Below, one piece after another: positions 14,765-24,158 of a stretch of 30,498 bases of DNA. The notes under the pieces were generated by a model. The model searched no databases. It worked only from the letters and a program-made list of their open reading frames with translations, and was not told the origin of the DNA. The first letter of the stretch is position 1, and each line of letters begins with the position of its first letter. A program made the position numbers and the translations under genes. The stretch comes from CAYTOF01 sp964439435 (GTDB lineage: Bacteria > Bacillota > Clostridia > Oscillospirales > QAMX01), in NCBI GenBank assembly GCA_964439435.1, contig CAYTOF010000022.1, positions 1 through 30,498 of the forward strand, given 5' to 3'.

Positions 14765-15824
14765 TTATTTGAAGTAGTCGACGCCGCCTTCAAAGATGGG
14801 CTGAAATTTGTTCCCCGGGACATTCAAAGCCACATAGGAGCCAAATCTCTCGCTGTGGGTCATCTTGCCAAGCACTCTCCCATCCGGGCTTGTGATGCCC
14901 TCAACGGCGTACAGGGAGCCTCCCGGGTTGTGGTCTGACACCATAGAGGGGCTGCCATTTTCGTCGCAGTATTGGAGTGCGATTTGGCCGCCCGCTGCAA
15001 GTTGTTCCAGCGTGCTCGAAGGTGCGACAAACTTGCCCTCGCCATGGGAGAAGGGCAAGGTGTGAACCTCCCCGAGGGAGCAGCGTGAAAGCCAAGGGGA
15101 CAGGGTGGAGGCGATGCGGGTGTGTACATATTTTGAGCGGTACAGCCCAATGTCGTTTTGCACCAGCATGGGACTTGCTGCGCTCTGCGGGGCAAATGTG
15201 CCAAATGGAAGCAGACCGAGCAACAAAAGTGCGTGGAAACCGTCTCCTATGCCCAGGGCAAGCCCGGAGTTTTTGTCAAGGAGTTCAAGGGTGGCTTCTT
15301 GGAGGGCGGGCCTTGAAAAGAAGGAGGCGATGAGTTTTGCGGCTCCGTCCGGCTCGCCTCCGCCCGACATACCGCCCGGGATTATGAGCATCTGGGACGT
15401 TTTAAGAGCTTTGATGAGGGCGGCTTCGGATTTGGCAAGGCACTCCGGGGTTAAGTCTGAGATGATTACGGCTTGGGCTGCCCCGCCGGCTCTTTTGAGA
15501 GCGCGCTTTGTCTCATATTCACCGCTTGTCCCTGAAAATACCGGTATTGTGGCGGTGGGGGCAAGTCTCTTGGTGGGTGTGGCTGTGCTGTGTTTTACGC
15601 TGTTAATTGCAGGGGCAACAGCCTTGGTGTCGTGTTCATGGGGATAGATGTCTGATAGTGTCTTCTCGTGCAGGGCAAGGAGGTTTTCCAGGGAGATATC
15701 CGGACAGTTTTTCATCTTTATGGTGTGCTCTGTTGTTGTCTTTCCAAGCAGAACGCCTCCGCGCAGAGGCATGTCACTCTCTGCTAAGATTGCACCGTAG
15801 TTATGTCTGGTCAGCTCAAAGATA
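14765..15824 (-). CDS. purL: PurL C-terminal part with glutaminase domain lacking the catalytic Cys
   Basis: Phosphoribosylformylglycinamidine synthase (purine synthesis step 4), the 3' part beyond a scaffold gap. The first 40 residues (FELTRHNYGAILAE, a PurL core segment) finish the synthase domain, and the rest is the class I glutaminase domain that normally supplies ammonia. The nucleophile elbow, GICNGFQ in related enzymes, reads GIGDGFH: the Cys position is Gly, codon GGA at 15245-15247. The upstream GTNCE motif reads GTSGE. The downstream HSE motif (GKMTHSERFG) and SHGEGKFVA are kept. Glutamine hydrolysis is thus unlikely, and the enzyme may use free ammonia or a separate partner; this is inference. 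The true frame joins the upstream part if the gap length is a multiple of three. Confidence 0.85.
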
Positions 15825-15834
15825 NNNNNNNNNN
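15825..15834. other. Scaffold gap (10 N) inside purL
   Basis: Ten consecutive N. Upstream coding leaves 2 extra bases and downstream 1, so the missing stretch must be a multiple of three for one continuous protein; ten is a placeholder. Compared with related PurL proteins, roughly ten or more residues between FGNK and the FELTRHNYG segment are missing. Confidence 0.95.
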
Positions 15835-18473
15835 ATTTTGTTGCCAAATCCCATTTTCATGACAGCTTCCGAGATGCCCCCCGAGGAGAGCGCAAATGAG
15901 GAAAGCACCTCTTCTCGGCCGACGGCATCGAGATAGAGCTCCCAGGATTTTTTAATTGCATTGTATATGGGAAGCCCGTCTTCGCCATAGGGTGCGGCAA
16001 ACAGGTAAACAAAGCTGCCGGCTTTTTTAAATTCGGAGGAGATGATGGTTTTGGCATCGGCGGTGGCGACGGCAAAGGAGATCAGTGCGGGGGGGACGTC
16101 CAAATCCTCAAAGGAGCCGGACATGGAGTCTTTTCCGCCGACGGCTGCCACACCGTAGCCCATCTGGGCGGACAGGGCGCCAAGGAGGGCGGAGAAAGGC
16201 TTGCCCCAACGGCGGGGATCCGTGTGCAGCCGCTCAAAATACTCTTGGAAAGTGAGGTAGGCGTCTTTTATGCTGCAACCCACAGCCACGAGTTTTGCAA
16301 GGGAGTGTGTCACGGCGATGGCAGAGCCTATAAAGGGGTTTATCTCAGACAAAAACGGATTGTATCCATAGGCCATCGCAGAGCAGGTGTTCATGCCATC
16401 GTCGAGGGAGGGCAGCAGGGAGACCATGGCCTGGGAGGGCGTGCGACCGTATTTGCCTCCATAGGGGGCGAGCACGGTATAGGCGCCGGCGGAGGAGTCA
16501 AACATGAGCCCGAGTCCGCGCTTGGAGCATGTGTTCAAGTCGGCGGAAAGCACGGCAAGCTGTGCCGCGGGGCCTCCGCAGACATGCGGAAATTCAATTT
16601 CGGGGATTGTCTGTGCGTCGACTTTGCAGCTTGCGACTTTTTTGGCGCCGTTGGAGTCCAAAAATGCGCGCCTGAGGTCGACTATTTTTTCGCCTTTGTA
16701 TTCCATCACAAGATTTTCCTCTGAGGTTATGTGGGCCACAACAGTTGCCTCAACGCCTTCTTTCAGTGCGGCGTCCAATATAAAGTCCACATCCTCCGGG
16801 GAGACGACCACTGCCATGCGTTCCTGTGACTCAGAGATGGCAAGCTCGGTTCCCGACAGACCGTCGTATTTTACGGGCAGGACATCGAGGTTGATCCAAA
16901 GCCCGCGGGCAAGCTCACCTATGGCGACGCTGACACCGCCCGCTCCAAAGTCGTTGGAACGCTTGATTTTGACCGTCACTTCGGGGTCACGGAACAGCCT
17001 CAAGAGCTTTCTCTCTTCGGGGGCGTTGCCCTTTTGTACCTGGGAACTGCAAGTTGAGAGGGAGTCTTCTGTTTGGATTTTGGACGAACCCGTTGCGCCT
17101 CCGAGGCCGTCTCTGCCCGTACGGCCGCCCAGCACAATGACGGCATCCCCCGGGGAAGGTTGTTTGCGGACAACATTTGAAGCAGGTGCCGCACCGACAA
17201 CCGCGCCAAGCTCCATGCGCTTGGCCTTATAGCCATCGTGATATATTTCGTCCACGAACCCTGCGGGGACGCCGATTTGGTTTCCGTAAGACGAATAACC
17301 CGCCGCTGCGGTGATGGCTATGCGCCTTTGAGGCAATTTGCCGGGTATTGTATCTGATATTTTTTCCCTCGGATCTCCGCCGCCCGTAATGCGCATAGCC
17401 TGGTGCACATAGGCTCTGCCCGAAAGAGGGTCACGGATCGCGCCTCCGAGACAGGTTGCGGCACCGCCAAAGGGTTCCATTTCGGTGGGGTGGTTGTGGG
17501 TTTCGTTTTTAAAATATAAAAGCCAGTCTTGCGGCCCCGAGTTTGTGTCCGCGCACACCTTGACCGTGCAGGCGTTAACCTCTTCGGACTCGTCAAGATT
17601 TTTGAGCAGGCCTCGCTTTTTCAAAACCTTGGCGCCGATAGTCGCGATGTCCATGAGTGTGACGGGGCGCTCTGACTCTTCCTCGCCATATACTTCGCCG
17701 CGCAGTGCAAGATAAGCTTCAAATGCTTCCTTGATCGCCGCGTCTTCTATCTCAATGCTTTTGAGTTCCGTTAAAAAAGTTGTGTGGCGGCAGTGGTCCG
17801 ACCAATAGGTGTCCAGAACCCGCAACTCGGTTTCCGTGGGGTCTCTGCCTTCGTCTGTAAAATACCTCTGCAAAAAGACCAGGTCTTCGATGTCCATTGC
17901 CAGAGAATATTGCTCCGCCAGGCTCGACAGTCCCCCTTGATCGAGGGAGATAAAACCTGTGAGATGCAAAGATGGGGTACCGGGCATGGCATTCAGCTTG
18001 AGAGTTGTCGGCTTTTTTATCGCTGCCTTGCGTGATTCCACGGGGTTTATGAGCCATGAGCTGATTTTTTCGAGTTCAACTTCTTCAAGCTCGCCATATA
18101 GGACAAAAATTTTCGCATAGGCGACATTTGGCTTCTCTTGTCCCGTTATCAGGCGAATGCACGCCGCGCTAGAATCGGCTCTTTGGTCATATTGCCCCGG
18201 AAGAGCCTCGATGGCCAGCACGGTGTGTGGGCGATCAAGATAAATCTGCGGAAAATCCTCATCGTAGAGCTCATCTGTGGCGGACTTTGCAAACACTAGG
18301 GCTTTTGCTGCTGCGATGATCTCTTCGCTCAAGCCTTCACAATCGTATCGGTGAAATATTTTAACGCCCCTGAGGCTTGAAAGCTCCAACACATTTTTAA
18401 GCTCATTGTAGGCATGGGTGGACTGGCTGTCATACTCTGCTTTTTTTGTGACAAAACACCTGTATACTCTCAT
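15835..18473 (-). CDS. purL: PurL N-terminal and synthase domains (5' part up to gap)
   Basis: Phosphoribosylformylglycinamidine synthase converts FGAR, ATP and glutamine to FGAM in purine synthesis. This part holds the N-terminal domain (about 1-170), the linker with TYWSDHCRHTTF, and the two ATP-grasp-unrelated PurM-like halves: FKNETHNHPTEMEPFGGAATCLGGAIRDP, SGTELAISESQERMAVVV and GGKDSMSGSF. The layout, together with the C-terminal fragment, is the large single-chain type of about 1,240 aa found in Clostridia and gamma-proteobacteria. ATG 18473 follows AGGGG by 9 nt and is preferred over the TTG just before it. The promoter lies at 18563-18591 and there are no other pur genes in the window. 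It runs into the N gap at 15834. Confidence 0.92.
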
Positions 18474-18562
18474 CAATTTACGCCCCTAACTGCAAGATTG
18501 CACGTGAAAATGTGGGAAGCAGCGCCGGTTTACGCGCAGAACCATGCTGCATTTCGCACTTA

Positions 18563-18591
18563 ATTTTATAATAAGCAAGGGATTTAGTCAA
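18563..18591 (-). promoter_or_regulatory. Promoter of purL
   Basis: On the minus strand TTGACT (plus 18586-18591), 17 nt, TAAAAT (18563-18568). It gives a leader of about 85 nt that contains no recognisable purine riboswitch or PurR-type box. Confidence 0.65.
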
Positions 18592-18781
18592 TTAATATAA
18601 AATTATAAGATATCGCACTTCAAACTTAAATAGCTTGTGTGATTTGTCGTATAAATATTGCATAAGGTGTTGAAATAAGGGTTGGCGCTGGTTTTTTCTG
18701 CACTTTGAGCCCTAAAAACGCAGAAGCAGTGCTTTTTAGAGCCCCGACTTGAGAGTGCATTTAAATAAATACAGGCAACTC
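18592..18781. other. Intergenic region between divergent purL and RACo genes
   Basis: The genes are 371 bases apart. Apart from the two promoters I see a small hairpin CTAAAAA (18712-18718) with TTTTTAG (18733-18739). I find no B12, purine or T-box signature and no reading frame with a ribosome site. Confidence 0.4.
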
Positions 18782-18810
18782 TTTGCAATTATAAAAAATG
18801 CTGTTATAAT
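18782..18810 (+). promoter_or_regulatory. Promoter of the RACo gene
   Basis: TTTGCA (18782-18787) with 17 nt, or TTGCAA (18783-18788) with 16 nt, to a perfect TATAAT (18805-18810). The start codon is 34 nt further. Confidence 0.7.
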
Positions 18811-18844
18811 AAACGCACATCTAAAAATTGGAGATGGAAGCGAT

Positions 18845-20422
18845 ATGGCTACAGTAACCGTATATACACAAAACGGAACGTTCAAACTGCGTGCAAAAGA
18901 AGGCATGACATTATATGAGCTTCTGGCCGGCGCCGGTTATTACATAGACGCGCCCTGCGGAGGGAATGCCAAATGCGCCAAATGCCTTGTAAAGGCAGAG
19001 GGAGCATTGTCTGCGCCGAGTGAAGCGGAACTGAAGCTGCTTGGCAAACGCCAAGGACGCATGGCATGCCTGACGAAGATTTACGGAGACTGCGAGATAT
19101 ATCTCAGTTCAGGAGAAGAGGGTATCTCGGTCAGCATTGAGGGCGAGCCCATTGAATATGCATTTTCACCCTGGGGTGAAACACCGGGGCTCGGAGCTGC
19201 GATAGATATAGGCACGACAACGGTCGTGTGCTATCTCTATGACCTCTCCAGTGGCTTGCGGGTGGCGACAACGGGCGGTGTGAACAGACAGCGTTCTCGT
19301 GGAGCTGATGTGATATCGCGCATCTCCCACTGTATGACCCATGAGGGCGGCAGAGAGGAGCTTTCTGAGCTTATCTGGTCGCAGCTTTCACAAATGCTCT
19401 CACAGCTTGCAGAAAGAGTCGGTAAGAGCGGCGCGGACATTGTGGCCTTGAGTGTGGCAGGAAACACAACCATGAGCCATCTCTTTGCGGGCTTGAACCC
19501 CAAAGGGCTCTCAGCCATGCCCTTTAAGCCCGAGAGTATGTTTGGCGAGGATTTTATGCCGGATCTATCAATGGAGCTTGGCATCTCTCCCAGAGCTGAG
19601 GTGTTTATCCTGCCTGCTGTCTCCGCTTTTGTGGGCGGTGACATTGCGGGAGCGGCACTTGCGGCGGGGCTTGACAAGGCAACCGGGGACATCGTGCTGA
19701 TTGACATCGGAACAAACGGAGAGATAGTGCTTGCCAGCGGCGGAAATCTCTACAGCTGTGCCACAGCGGCGGGACCTGCCTTTGAAGGAGCGGACATCTC
19801 CTGTGGGATGGGGGGCACAGAAGGTGCCATAGGCAGGGTATATATGTGTGATGAGGAGCTCTGTGTGGATGTGATAGGCGATGTGCAAGCCCGCGGCATA
19901 TGCGGTTCCGGGCTCATAGATGCCCTGGCTCTAATGCTGGATATCGGCGCAGTGGACGAAACCGGCAGGCTTTTACCCCGAGACGAGGCGCCGCAGGCCG
20001 CCTTGCCTTTTTTAGAAGAGGACTCCGCGGGGGATATAGCCTTCGCTTTGACCGAAAATGTCAGACTCACGGGCAGGGATATCAGAAAGCTTCAGCTTGC
20101 CAAGGCAGCCATTGCCGCGGGTACCCAGACACTGCTCGACGAGGCGGGTATATCCCCGGAAAACGTTGACAGGATGTATATAGCGGGTGGGTTTGGAAAT
20201 CATATCAACGCTCAAAGTGCCGGCAAAATAGGGCTTTACCCCATGGGTGTTGAGAGCAGAAGTATTGCCATCGGCAATGCAGCAGGTATGGGCGCAGCTG
20301 CGGTGCTTTGTTCCGCGCAGGCGCGCACAGCTATAAGTGAGCTTGCCCGAGCCATGAAATACATTGACCTCTCCTCTGATCCGCGTTTTATGGTGCACTA
20401 TGTGGAGCAGATGATGTTTTAA
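18845..20422 (+). CDS. Reductive activator of corrinoid proteins (RACo-like, 2Fe-2S and ASKHA domains)
   Basis: Predicted ATP-dependent activator that reduces inactive Co(II) corrinoid proteins to the methyl-accepting Co(I) state. Residues 1-90 form a plant-type [2Fe-2S] ferredoxin domain with Cys38, Cys44, Cys47 (CGGNAKCAKC) and Cys75 (RMAC). The ASKHA/actin-like ATPase part follows: GAAIDIGTTTVVCYLYD (about 118-134), VLIDIGTNGEIVL and IAGGFGNHIN. The end matches the DUF4445-type region of the family. Length 525 aa is slightly short of some homologues. ATG 18845 was chosen because GGAG stands 11 nt before it; an upstream in-frame extension to 18749 runs through the promoter. No corrinoid protein or methyltransferase is encoded nearby, so its partner lies elsewhere. 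It is transcribed alone. Confidence 0.9.
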   Translation: MATVTVYTQNGTFKLRAKEGMTLYELLAGAGYYIDAPCGGNAKCAKCLVKAEGALSAPSEAELKLLGKRQGRMACLTKIYGDCEIYLSSGEEGISVSIEGEPIEYAFSPWGETPGLGAAIDIGTTTVVCYLYDLSSGLRVATTGGVNRQRSRGADVISRISHCMTHEGGREELSELIWSQLSQMLSQLAERVGKSGADIVALSVAGNTTMSHLFAGLNPKGLSAMPFKPESMFGEDFMPDLSMELGISPRAEVFILPAVSAFVGGDIAGAALAAGLDKATGDIVLIDIGTNGEIVLASGGNLYSCATAAGPAFEGADISCGMGGTEGAIGRVYMCDEELCVDVIGDVQARGICGSGLIDALALMLDIGAVDETGRLLPRDEAPQAALPFLEEDSAGDIAFALTENVRLTGRDIRKLQLAKAAIAAGTQTLLDEAGISPENVDRMYIAGGFGNHINAQSAGKIGLYPMGVESRSIAIGNAAGMGAAAVLCSAQARTAISELARAMKYIDLSSDPRFMVHYVEQMMF

Positions 20423-20451
20423 CGGGATTTAAACCGAAATCGAATAGATAA

Positions 20452-20503
20452 AGACCTCGACACCGCGCGTAATAGAGCACGGTATCGAGGTCTGTTATTT
20501 TTG
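20452..20503. terminator. Bidirectional terminator between RACo and aldolase genes
   Basis: AGACCTCGACACCG (20452-20465) pairs with CGGTATCGAGGTCT (20480-20493) with one mismatch. TTATTTTT follows on the plus strand, and TTTATC follows on the minus strand. Confidence 0.88.
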
Positions 20504-20511
20504 CGTGGATA

Positions 20512-21432
20512 TTATAAAATCTTTTTGTTGCGGATGCGGTTGATATTTTCCAGGGTACGGTCCATTTCGGCGATGATAAAGGGGTCGGGATCTCCGCCTT
20601 CATCGGGCCACACAGGGTTTACTTGGGAGAGGACACCGCGGCGCACCAGCATGTATTTCAAGAAAAACCTCGTGTTGTACACATAAAAATATAGATATGA
20701 GAGGATTGTCTCGTAGTACAGGCTGTCTGCCAGGTCACTGTCGCCGGCGAAGAACGCCTGTATGGTGTCATCGTGGACATCGACGCATTCGGTGCCGGTC
20801 ATAAAGGCTGTGACTCCCAGACGAAGCAGTGTCGGCATGGCATAGCCGCCGTTGCCTCCGATAACCTGAACGCTGTTTCCCAGGGTCTTTGTCAAAGTTT
20901 TGGATTTGGGCAGGCAGTTTATGCCCTCGGACTTGACATAGCCGATGGAGGGGACTTTGTCACAGGCCTCCAGGATGAAATCGGCGGAGTACACACCTGT
21001 CGAGGCGCCTGTGTCCTGCAAGATGATGGGCAGAGAAGAGGCCTTGCCCACATCAATATAATATGAGAGCAGTTGATCTTTGGATAGGGTGCCGATTATC
21101 GGTGAGCAGACCATAATAAGATCAGCTCCTTGATCGGCAGCCTCCTCTGCTTGGCGCAGAGCGGTTTTGCGTGCGACATCAGTGGTGCCGACAAAGACCT
21201 TTGCACGCCCGGCCACTTGTTTTACCAAGGAGCGGAGAAGAAGGTCACGGTCCCCGCCGTCAATTTTATGATACTCCGAAGCGCCGCCCATGTGGCCGAT
21301 GGCAACGGCACCGCAGGAAAGGGCGTATTCCACGAGCTTTGCTTGTGCGTCCAAATCGGGTTCTCCCGCAGGGGTCAGGACGGTGGGCAGGATGGGGGTC
21401 ATGCCTTTGAAAAAGGGGAATCTTTCTTGCAC
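20512..21432 (-). CDS. DapA/NanA-superfamily aldolase homologue (specificity unknown)
   Basis: A (beta/alpha)8 class I aldolase-like protein of 306 aa, usual length for dihydrodipicolinate synthase and N-acetylneuraminate lyase. The Schiff-base Lys is in SIGYVKSEG (Lys167). The other hallmarks differ: the GTTGE loop reads GGASEYHKI, and the usual YN-x-P stretch reads LQDTGAST, without the catalytic Tyr. It is therefore not a standard DapA; which aldol or lyase reaction it does is open. The GTG start at 21432 follows AGGAGG (21442-21447) by 9 nt. A frame extension to 21543 would contain the promoter at 21482-21510, so it is not coding. It has its own promoter and shares the terminator with the RACo gene. 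Confidence 0.8.
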   Translation of the reverse strand: MQERFPFFKGMTPILPTVLTPAGEPDLDAQAKLVEYALSCGAVAIGHMGGASEYHKIDGGDRDLLLRSLVKQVAGRAKVFVGTTDVARKTALRQAEEAADQGADLIMVCSPIIGTLSKDQLLSYYIDVGKASSLPIILQDTGASTGVYSADFILEACDKVPSIGYVKSEGINCLPKSKTLTKTLGNSVQVIGGNGGYAMPTLLRLGVTAFMTGTECVDVHDDTIQAFFAGDSDLADSLYYETILSYLYFYVYNTRFFLKYMLVRRGVLSQVNPVWPDEGGDPDPFIIAEMDRTLENINRIRNKKIL

Positions 21433-21481
21433 GGATTTTTGCCTCCTGTTTTTAGCTTTATAAGCAATGCTGTTTTGAGCC

Positions 21482-21510
21482 ATTATATAGGTACCTTGAG
21501 CAATAAGCAA
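21482..21510 (-). promoter_or_regulatory. Promoter of the aldolase homologue
   Basis: On the minus strand TTGCTT (plus 21505-21510), 17 nt, perfect TATAAT (21482-21487), about 50 nt before GTG 21432. It lies in the upstream part of the same open frame and so settles the start. Confidence 0.75.
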
Positions 21511-21553
21511 GTCCGAGGCGAGGAAAATCTCTAAATTTTTCACGCAAAGGGCT

Positions 21554-21578
21554 TTGCCGCAGATGTCGGCTGTGGCAA
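21554..21578 (-). terminator. Weak hairpin after the MacB-like gene
   Basis: TTGCCACAG and CTGCGGCAA (plus 21554-21562 and 21570-21578) form a 9-bp stem with one G-U pair. It is 57 nt beyond the stop at 21635. There is no good T run, so termination is uncertain. Confidence 0.35.
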
Positions 21579-21634
21579 GGATCTGCTCTCTGCGAGGGCT
21601 TCTTGTTCGTGCGCTGTTTCATTTGTGCGAACGA

Positions 21635-23962
21635 TCACTCGCTGCGGAGAGCTGCCACAGGGTCGCGGGAGGCTGCAAACATCGCGGGGATAAAGCCGCC
21701 CAGCACAGTGAGGGAAAGGCTTACGATGATCAGTATGAGGGCGTGCAGAGGGTTCATCGCGCCGACGTCGGGCATTTCGGAAAACTTTTCAACTATGATA
21801 TTGGCCGGTATCAAAAGCAAAACGGCGGAGACGATACCGATAAATCCCGAACAAAGGCCAATGATAAAGGTCTCTGCGTTGAAAACCCGTGTGATATCTC
21901 TTTTTCTGGCGCCCATTGCCCGCAGTATGCCGATCTCCTTGGTGCGCTCCAGAACAGATATATAGGTTATAATCGCTATCATGAAGACGGAAACGACAAG
22001 GGAGATGGAGGAAAAAGACACAAGCACAATGGTTATTGCGTTCATTATGCTGCCGCTGAGGTTGGTGATAATGGCGGCAAGGTCTGTGTAGACGATCCGA
22101 TCGTCCTGTTCCAGGCCTTGGTTGAAGTTGTCAAGGTGGGAGAGAATCATTGTCTTTGAATCAAAATCGCGTGGATATATCATTATGACAAAGGGGGTGG
22201 CATCCGCACCGAGATAGGACAAAAATCTGGATTTTGCCTCTCCCGCATCGTCTTCCGAAGTGCTGAACTTTTCTCCTGTCATCACGTTGAAGTCAGAGGC
22301 AAGCTGTTTTTGAACTATTTGGGATTTCTTGGCATTTTCGACCACAAGCTCGACAAGTTCTTCTGTGTATGCAAGGCCGGTCGAGGAGAGGGTGGGTATC
22401 TCACTGTCGCTTTTAAGCCGCAAAATGCCACTGATATTCAATTTTATTGTATCTGGGCTCTCATATGCCGCTTCAAGGTCGGGGTTGTGGGTGAAAAAGT
22501 TACCATGATCCATGTAGAAGTCATCATTTTGAACAAGGGAGAGCTCAAGACCTATGAAGTCATCAAAGGATATCTGCTCATCTTCCTTGGCATCGATTCC
22601 CAGTGCGGATAAGAGCTTTACATCGGCTCTGTTTTTGGCGTCGATTATCAAAACTATATCCCGGCTTGATTCCGGGGAGTTCCCCGCAAGCACGTCATAG
22701 TTTTTTTCTGTGACGCCCATATCATCATCAAAGCTTTTAGCCAATGAGGAAAACTCAATGTCCTTTGTGGCGACGGGCGTGACAAGTCCATTTGATTTTT
22801 TGAGGAGATTGAAGCCCAGGGCACGGGTGTAGGCAATGCCGTTGATCAGCTCCGGGTCTATGCCTTCAATGTGCTCGACATATGCATCCGAAAGCTTGTT
22901 TGTGTGCATGACGCGCTGTGCATCGCGGTCATACGCAAATACAAAAGGTTCGCTTGAGAGATCATGTTGCGCTCCGGGTCGGTTTTCTTGCATATTGTCC
23001 CGCATCTGCTCCATGGCTTTTTCACTCATCTCAAAGCTCTGGCGCGAAATCATGACTGGGTATTCCGCAAGGGTGCCGGATTCAAACTCGGATATCTTGA
23101 TGTCCAGGCCGTTGGAAAAGGACATGATAAGGGCGATGCCGATTATCCCGATGCTTGAAGCAAAAGCTGTCAAAAGAGTGCGGCCTTTTTTGGTTAAGAT
23201 GTTGTTAAAGGAGAGCTTGAGTGCCGTAAAAAAACTCATTGAGGTCTTTTTTAGACTATAACCTGCGACTTTGTCCTTTTCTTCGGTAAAAGGATTTGAG
23301 TCTCCGATCACTTTTCCGTCTTTCAGCTTAACTATGCGCGAGGCGTATCTGTTTGCAAGGTTTTCATTGTGTGTGACCATGATGACGAGCTTGTCTACGG
23401 CTATCTCAGAAATCAAATCCATGATTTGGATACTCGTCTCGGAGTCAAGAGCGCCTGTGGGTTCGTCGGCCAATATGATATCGGGGTCGTTGACCAAGGC
23501 GCGAGCTATGGCCACACGCTGCATCTGCCCGCCGGACAACTGCCCGGGTTTTTTACGGGCATGGTCTGCAAGGCCGACACGCTCCAGGGCATCGAGGGTC
23601 TTTTTATGCCGTTCGCGTCTGGATAGACCGCTAAGTGTCATGCTCAGCTCAATGTTCCCCGCAACACTGATGTGGGGAATGAGATTGTAGCTTTGGAAAA
23701 CAAAGCCTATACTGTTGTTGCGGTAGGCATCCCATTCTGTTCCTTTGAAATTGTCGGTGGAACGGCCGTCAATAAACAGATTGCCTTTGTCATATCTGTC
23801 AAGACCACCGATGATATTGAGCAGTGTTGTTTTCCCCGAACCGCTCTCGCCGAGAACAGCGACGAATTCCTTGGGGCGGAAGGCTATACTCACATCACTC
23901 AGCGCCTCTTGGAAAAAGGTTCCTGTTTGATATGATTTGGTTATTTTTTCAAGTCTCAACAT
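21635..23962 (-). CDS. MacB-like ABC transporter, ATPase fused to FtsX-type permease
   Basis: A 775-aa membrane protein with an N-terminal ATPase and a C-terminal permease in one chain. ATPase: Walker A GESGSGKT (38-45), Q90 in VFQSYN, signature LSGGQ (142-146), Walker B IILADEPTG (162-170) and His198 in VTHNE. A first helix follows near residue 260-285 (LLTAFASSIGIIGIALIMSF), then a long extracellular domain of about 350 residues with coiled MEQMRDNMQEN-like stretches, and three C-terminal FtsX helices (ERTKEIGILRAMGARKRDI between them). MacB-type machines usually move peptides or export toxic compounds, or act in lipoprotein handling; the cargo here is unknown. ATG 23962 follows AAAGGAT by about 8 nt. 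No partner gene lies beside it; it is divergent from the nitroreductase operon. Confidence 0.88.
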   Translation of the reverse strand: MLRLEKITKSYQTGTFFQEALSDVSIAFRPKEFVAVLGESGSGKTTLLNIIGGLDRYDKGNLFIDGRSTDNFKGTEWDAYRNNSIGFVFQSYNLIPHISVAGNIELSMTLSGLSRRERHKKTLDALERVGLADHARKKPGQLSGGQMQRVAIARALVNDPDIILADEPTGALDSETSIQIMDLISEIAVDKLVIMVTHNENLANRYASRIVKLKDGKVIGDSNPFTEEKDKVAGYSLKKTSMSFFTALKLSFNNILTKKGRTLLTAFASSIGIIGIALIMSFSNGLDIKISEFESGTLAEYPVMISRQSFEMSEKAMEQMRDNMQENRPGAQHDLSSEPFVFAYDRDAQRVMHTNKLSDAYVEHIEGIDPELINGIAYTRALGFNLLKKSNGLVTPVATKDIEFSSLAKSFDDDMGVTEKNYDVLAGNSPESSRDIVLIIDAKNRADVKLLSALGIDAKEDEQISFDDFIGLELSLVQNDDFYMDHGNFFTHNPDLEAAYESPDTIKLNISGILRLKSDSEIPTLSSTGLAYTEELVELVVENAKKSQIVQKQLASDFNVMTGEKFSTSEDDAGEAKSRFLSYLGADATPFVIMIYPRDFDSKTMILSHLDNFNQGLEQDDRIVYTDLAAIITNLSGSIMNAITIVLVSFSSISLVVSVFMIAIITYISVLERTKEIGILRAMGARKRDITRVFNAETFIIGLCSGFIGIVSAVLLLIPANIIVEKFSEMPDVGAMNPLHALILIIVSLSLTVLGGFIPAMFAASRDPVAALRSE

Positions 23963-24008
23963 TTTATAATATCCTTTCGAAAAGGCTCTAAATATTAATC
24001 ACCTCTAT

Positions 24009-24037
24009 ATTATACAGTTCGTGCAGTGACGGATAAA
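24009..24037 (-). promoter_or_regulatory. Probable promoter of the MacB-like gene
   Basis: On the minus strand TTTATC (plus 24032-24037), 17 nt, perfect TATAAT (24009-24014), about 46 nt upstream of the ATG. The -35 is a weak match. Confidence 0.5.
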
Positions 24038-24076
24038 CACACAAATTGTAAACATTTGAAGCAGTTGTTCTTTGCG

Positions 24077-24105
24077 GTGACAACTAAATTGTCATATGAT
24101 ATAAT
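24077..24105 (+). promoter_or_regulatory. Promoter of the nitroreductase operon with palindromic operator
   Basis: GTGACA (24077-24082), 17 nt, TATAAT (24100-24105). The palindrome TGACAACTAAATTGTCA (24078-24094), arms TGACAA/TTGTCA around 5 nt, lies between -35 and -10 and overlaps the -35 hexamer. This is where a repressor would sit. The transcript leader is about 45 nt, with AGGAGG 11 nt before the ATG. Confidence 0.7.
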
Positions 24106-24158
24106 ACAACATATGAAATTAAAAAGAAAGACTGATATTTAGAGGAGGACACACATTT

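Noticed and set aside
18474..18562. Purine riboswitch in the purL leader
   Set aside because: I could not find the conserved loop motifs or a terminator/antiterminator pair in the roughly 85-nt leader.
18712..18739. Hairpin CTAAAAA/TTTTTAG upstream of the RACo gene as riboswitch or terminator
   Set aside because: The stem is short and AT-rich, no conserved B12-box or other riboswitch motif was found, and it lies upstream of the promoter.
21433..21543. 37-residue extension of the aldolase homologue from ATG 21543
   Set aside because: It contains the promoter at 21482-21510 and AGGAGG at 21442-21447 that belong before GTG 21432.
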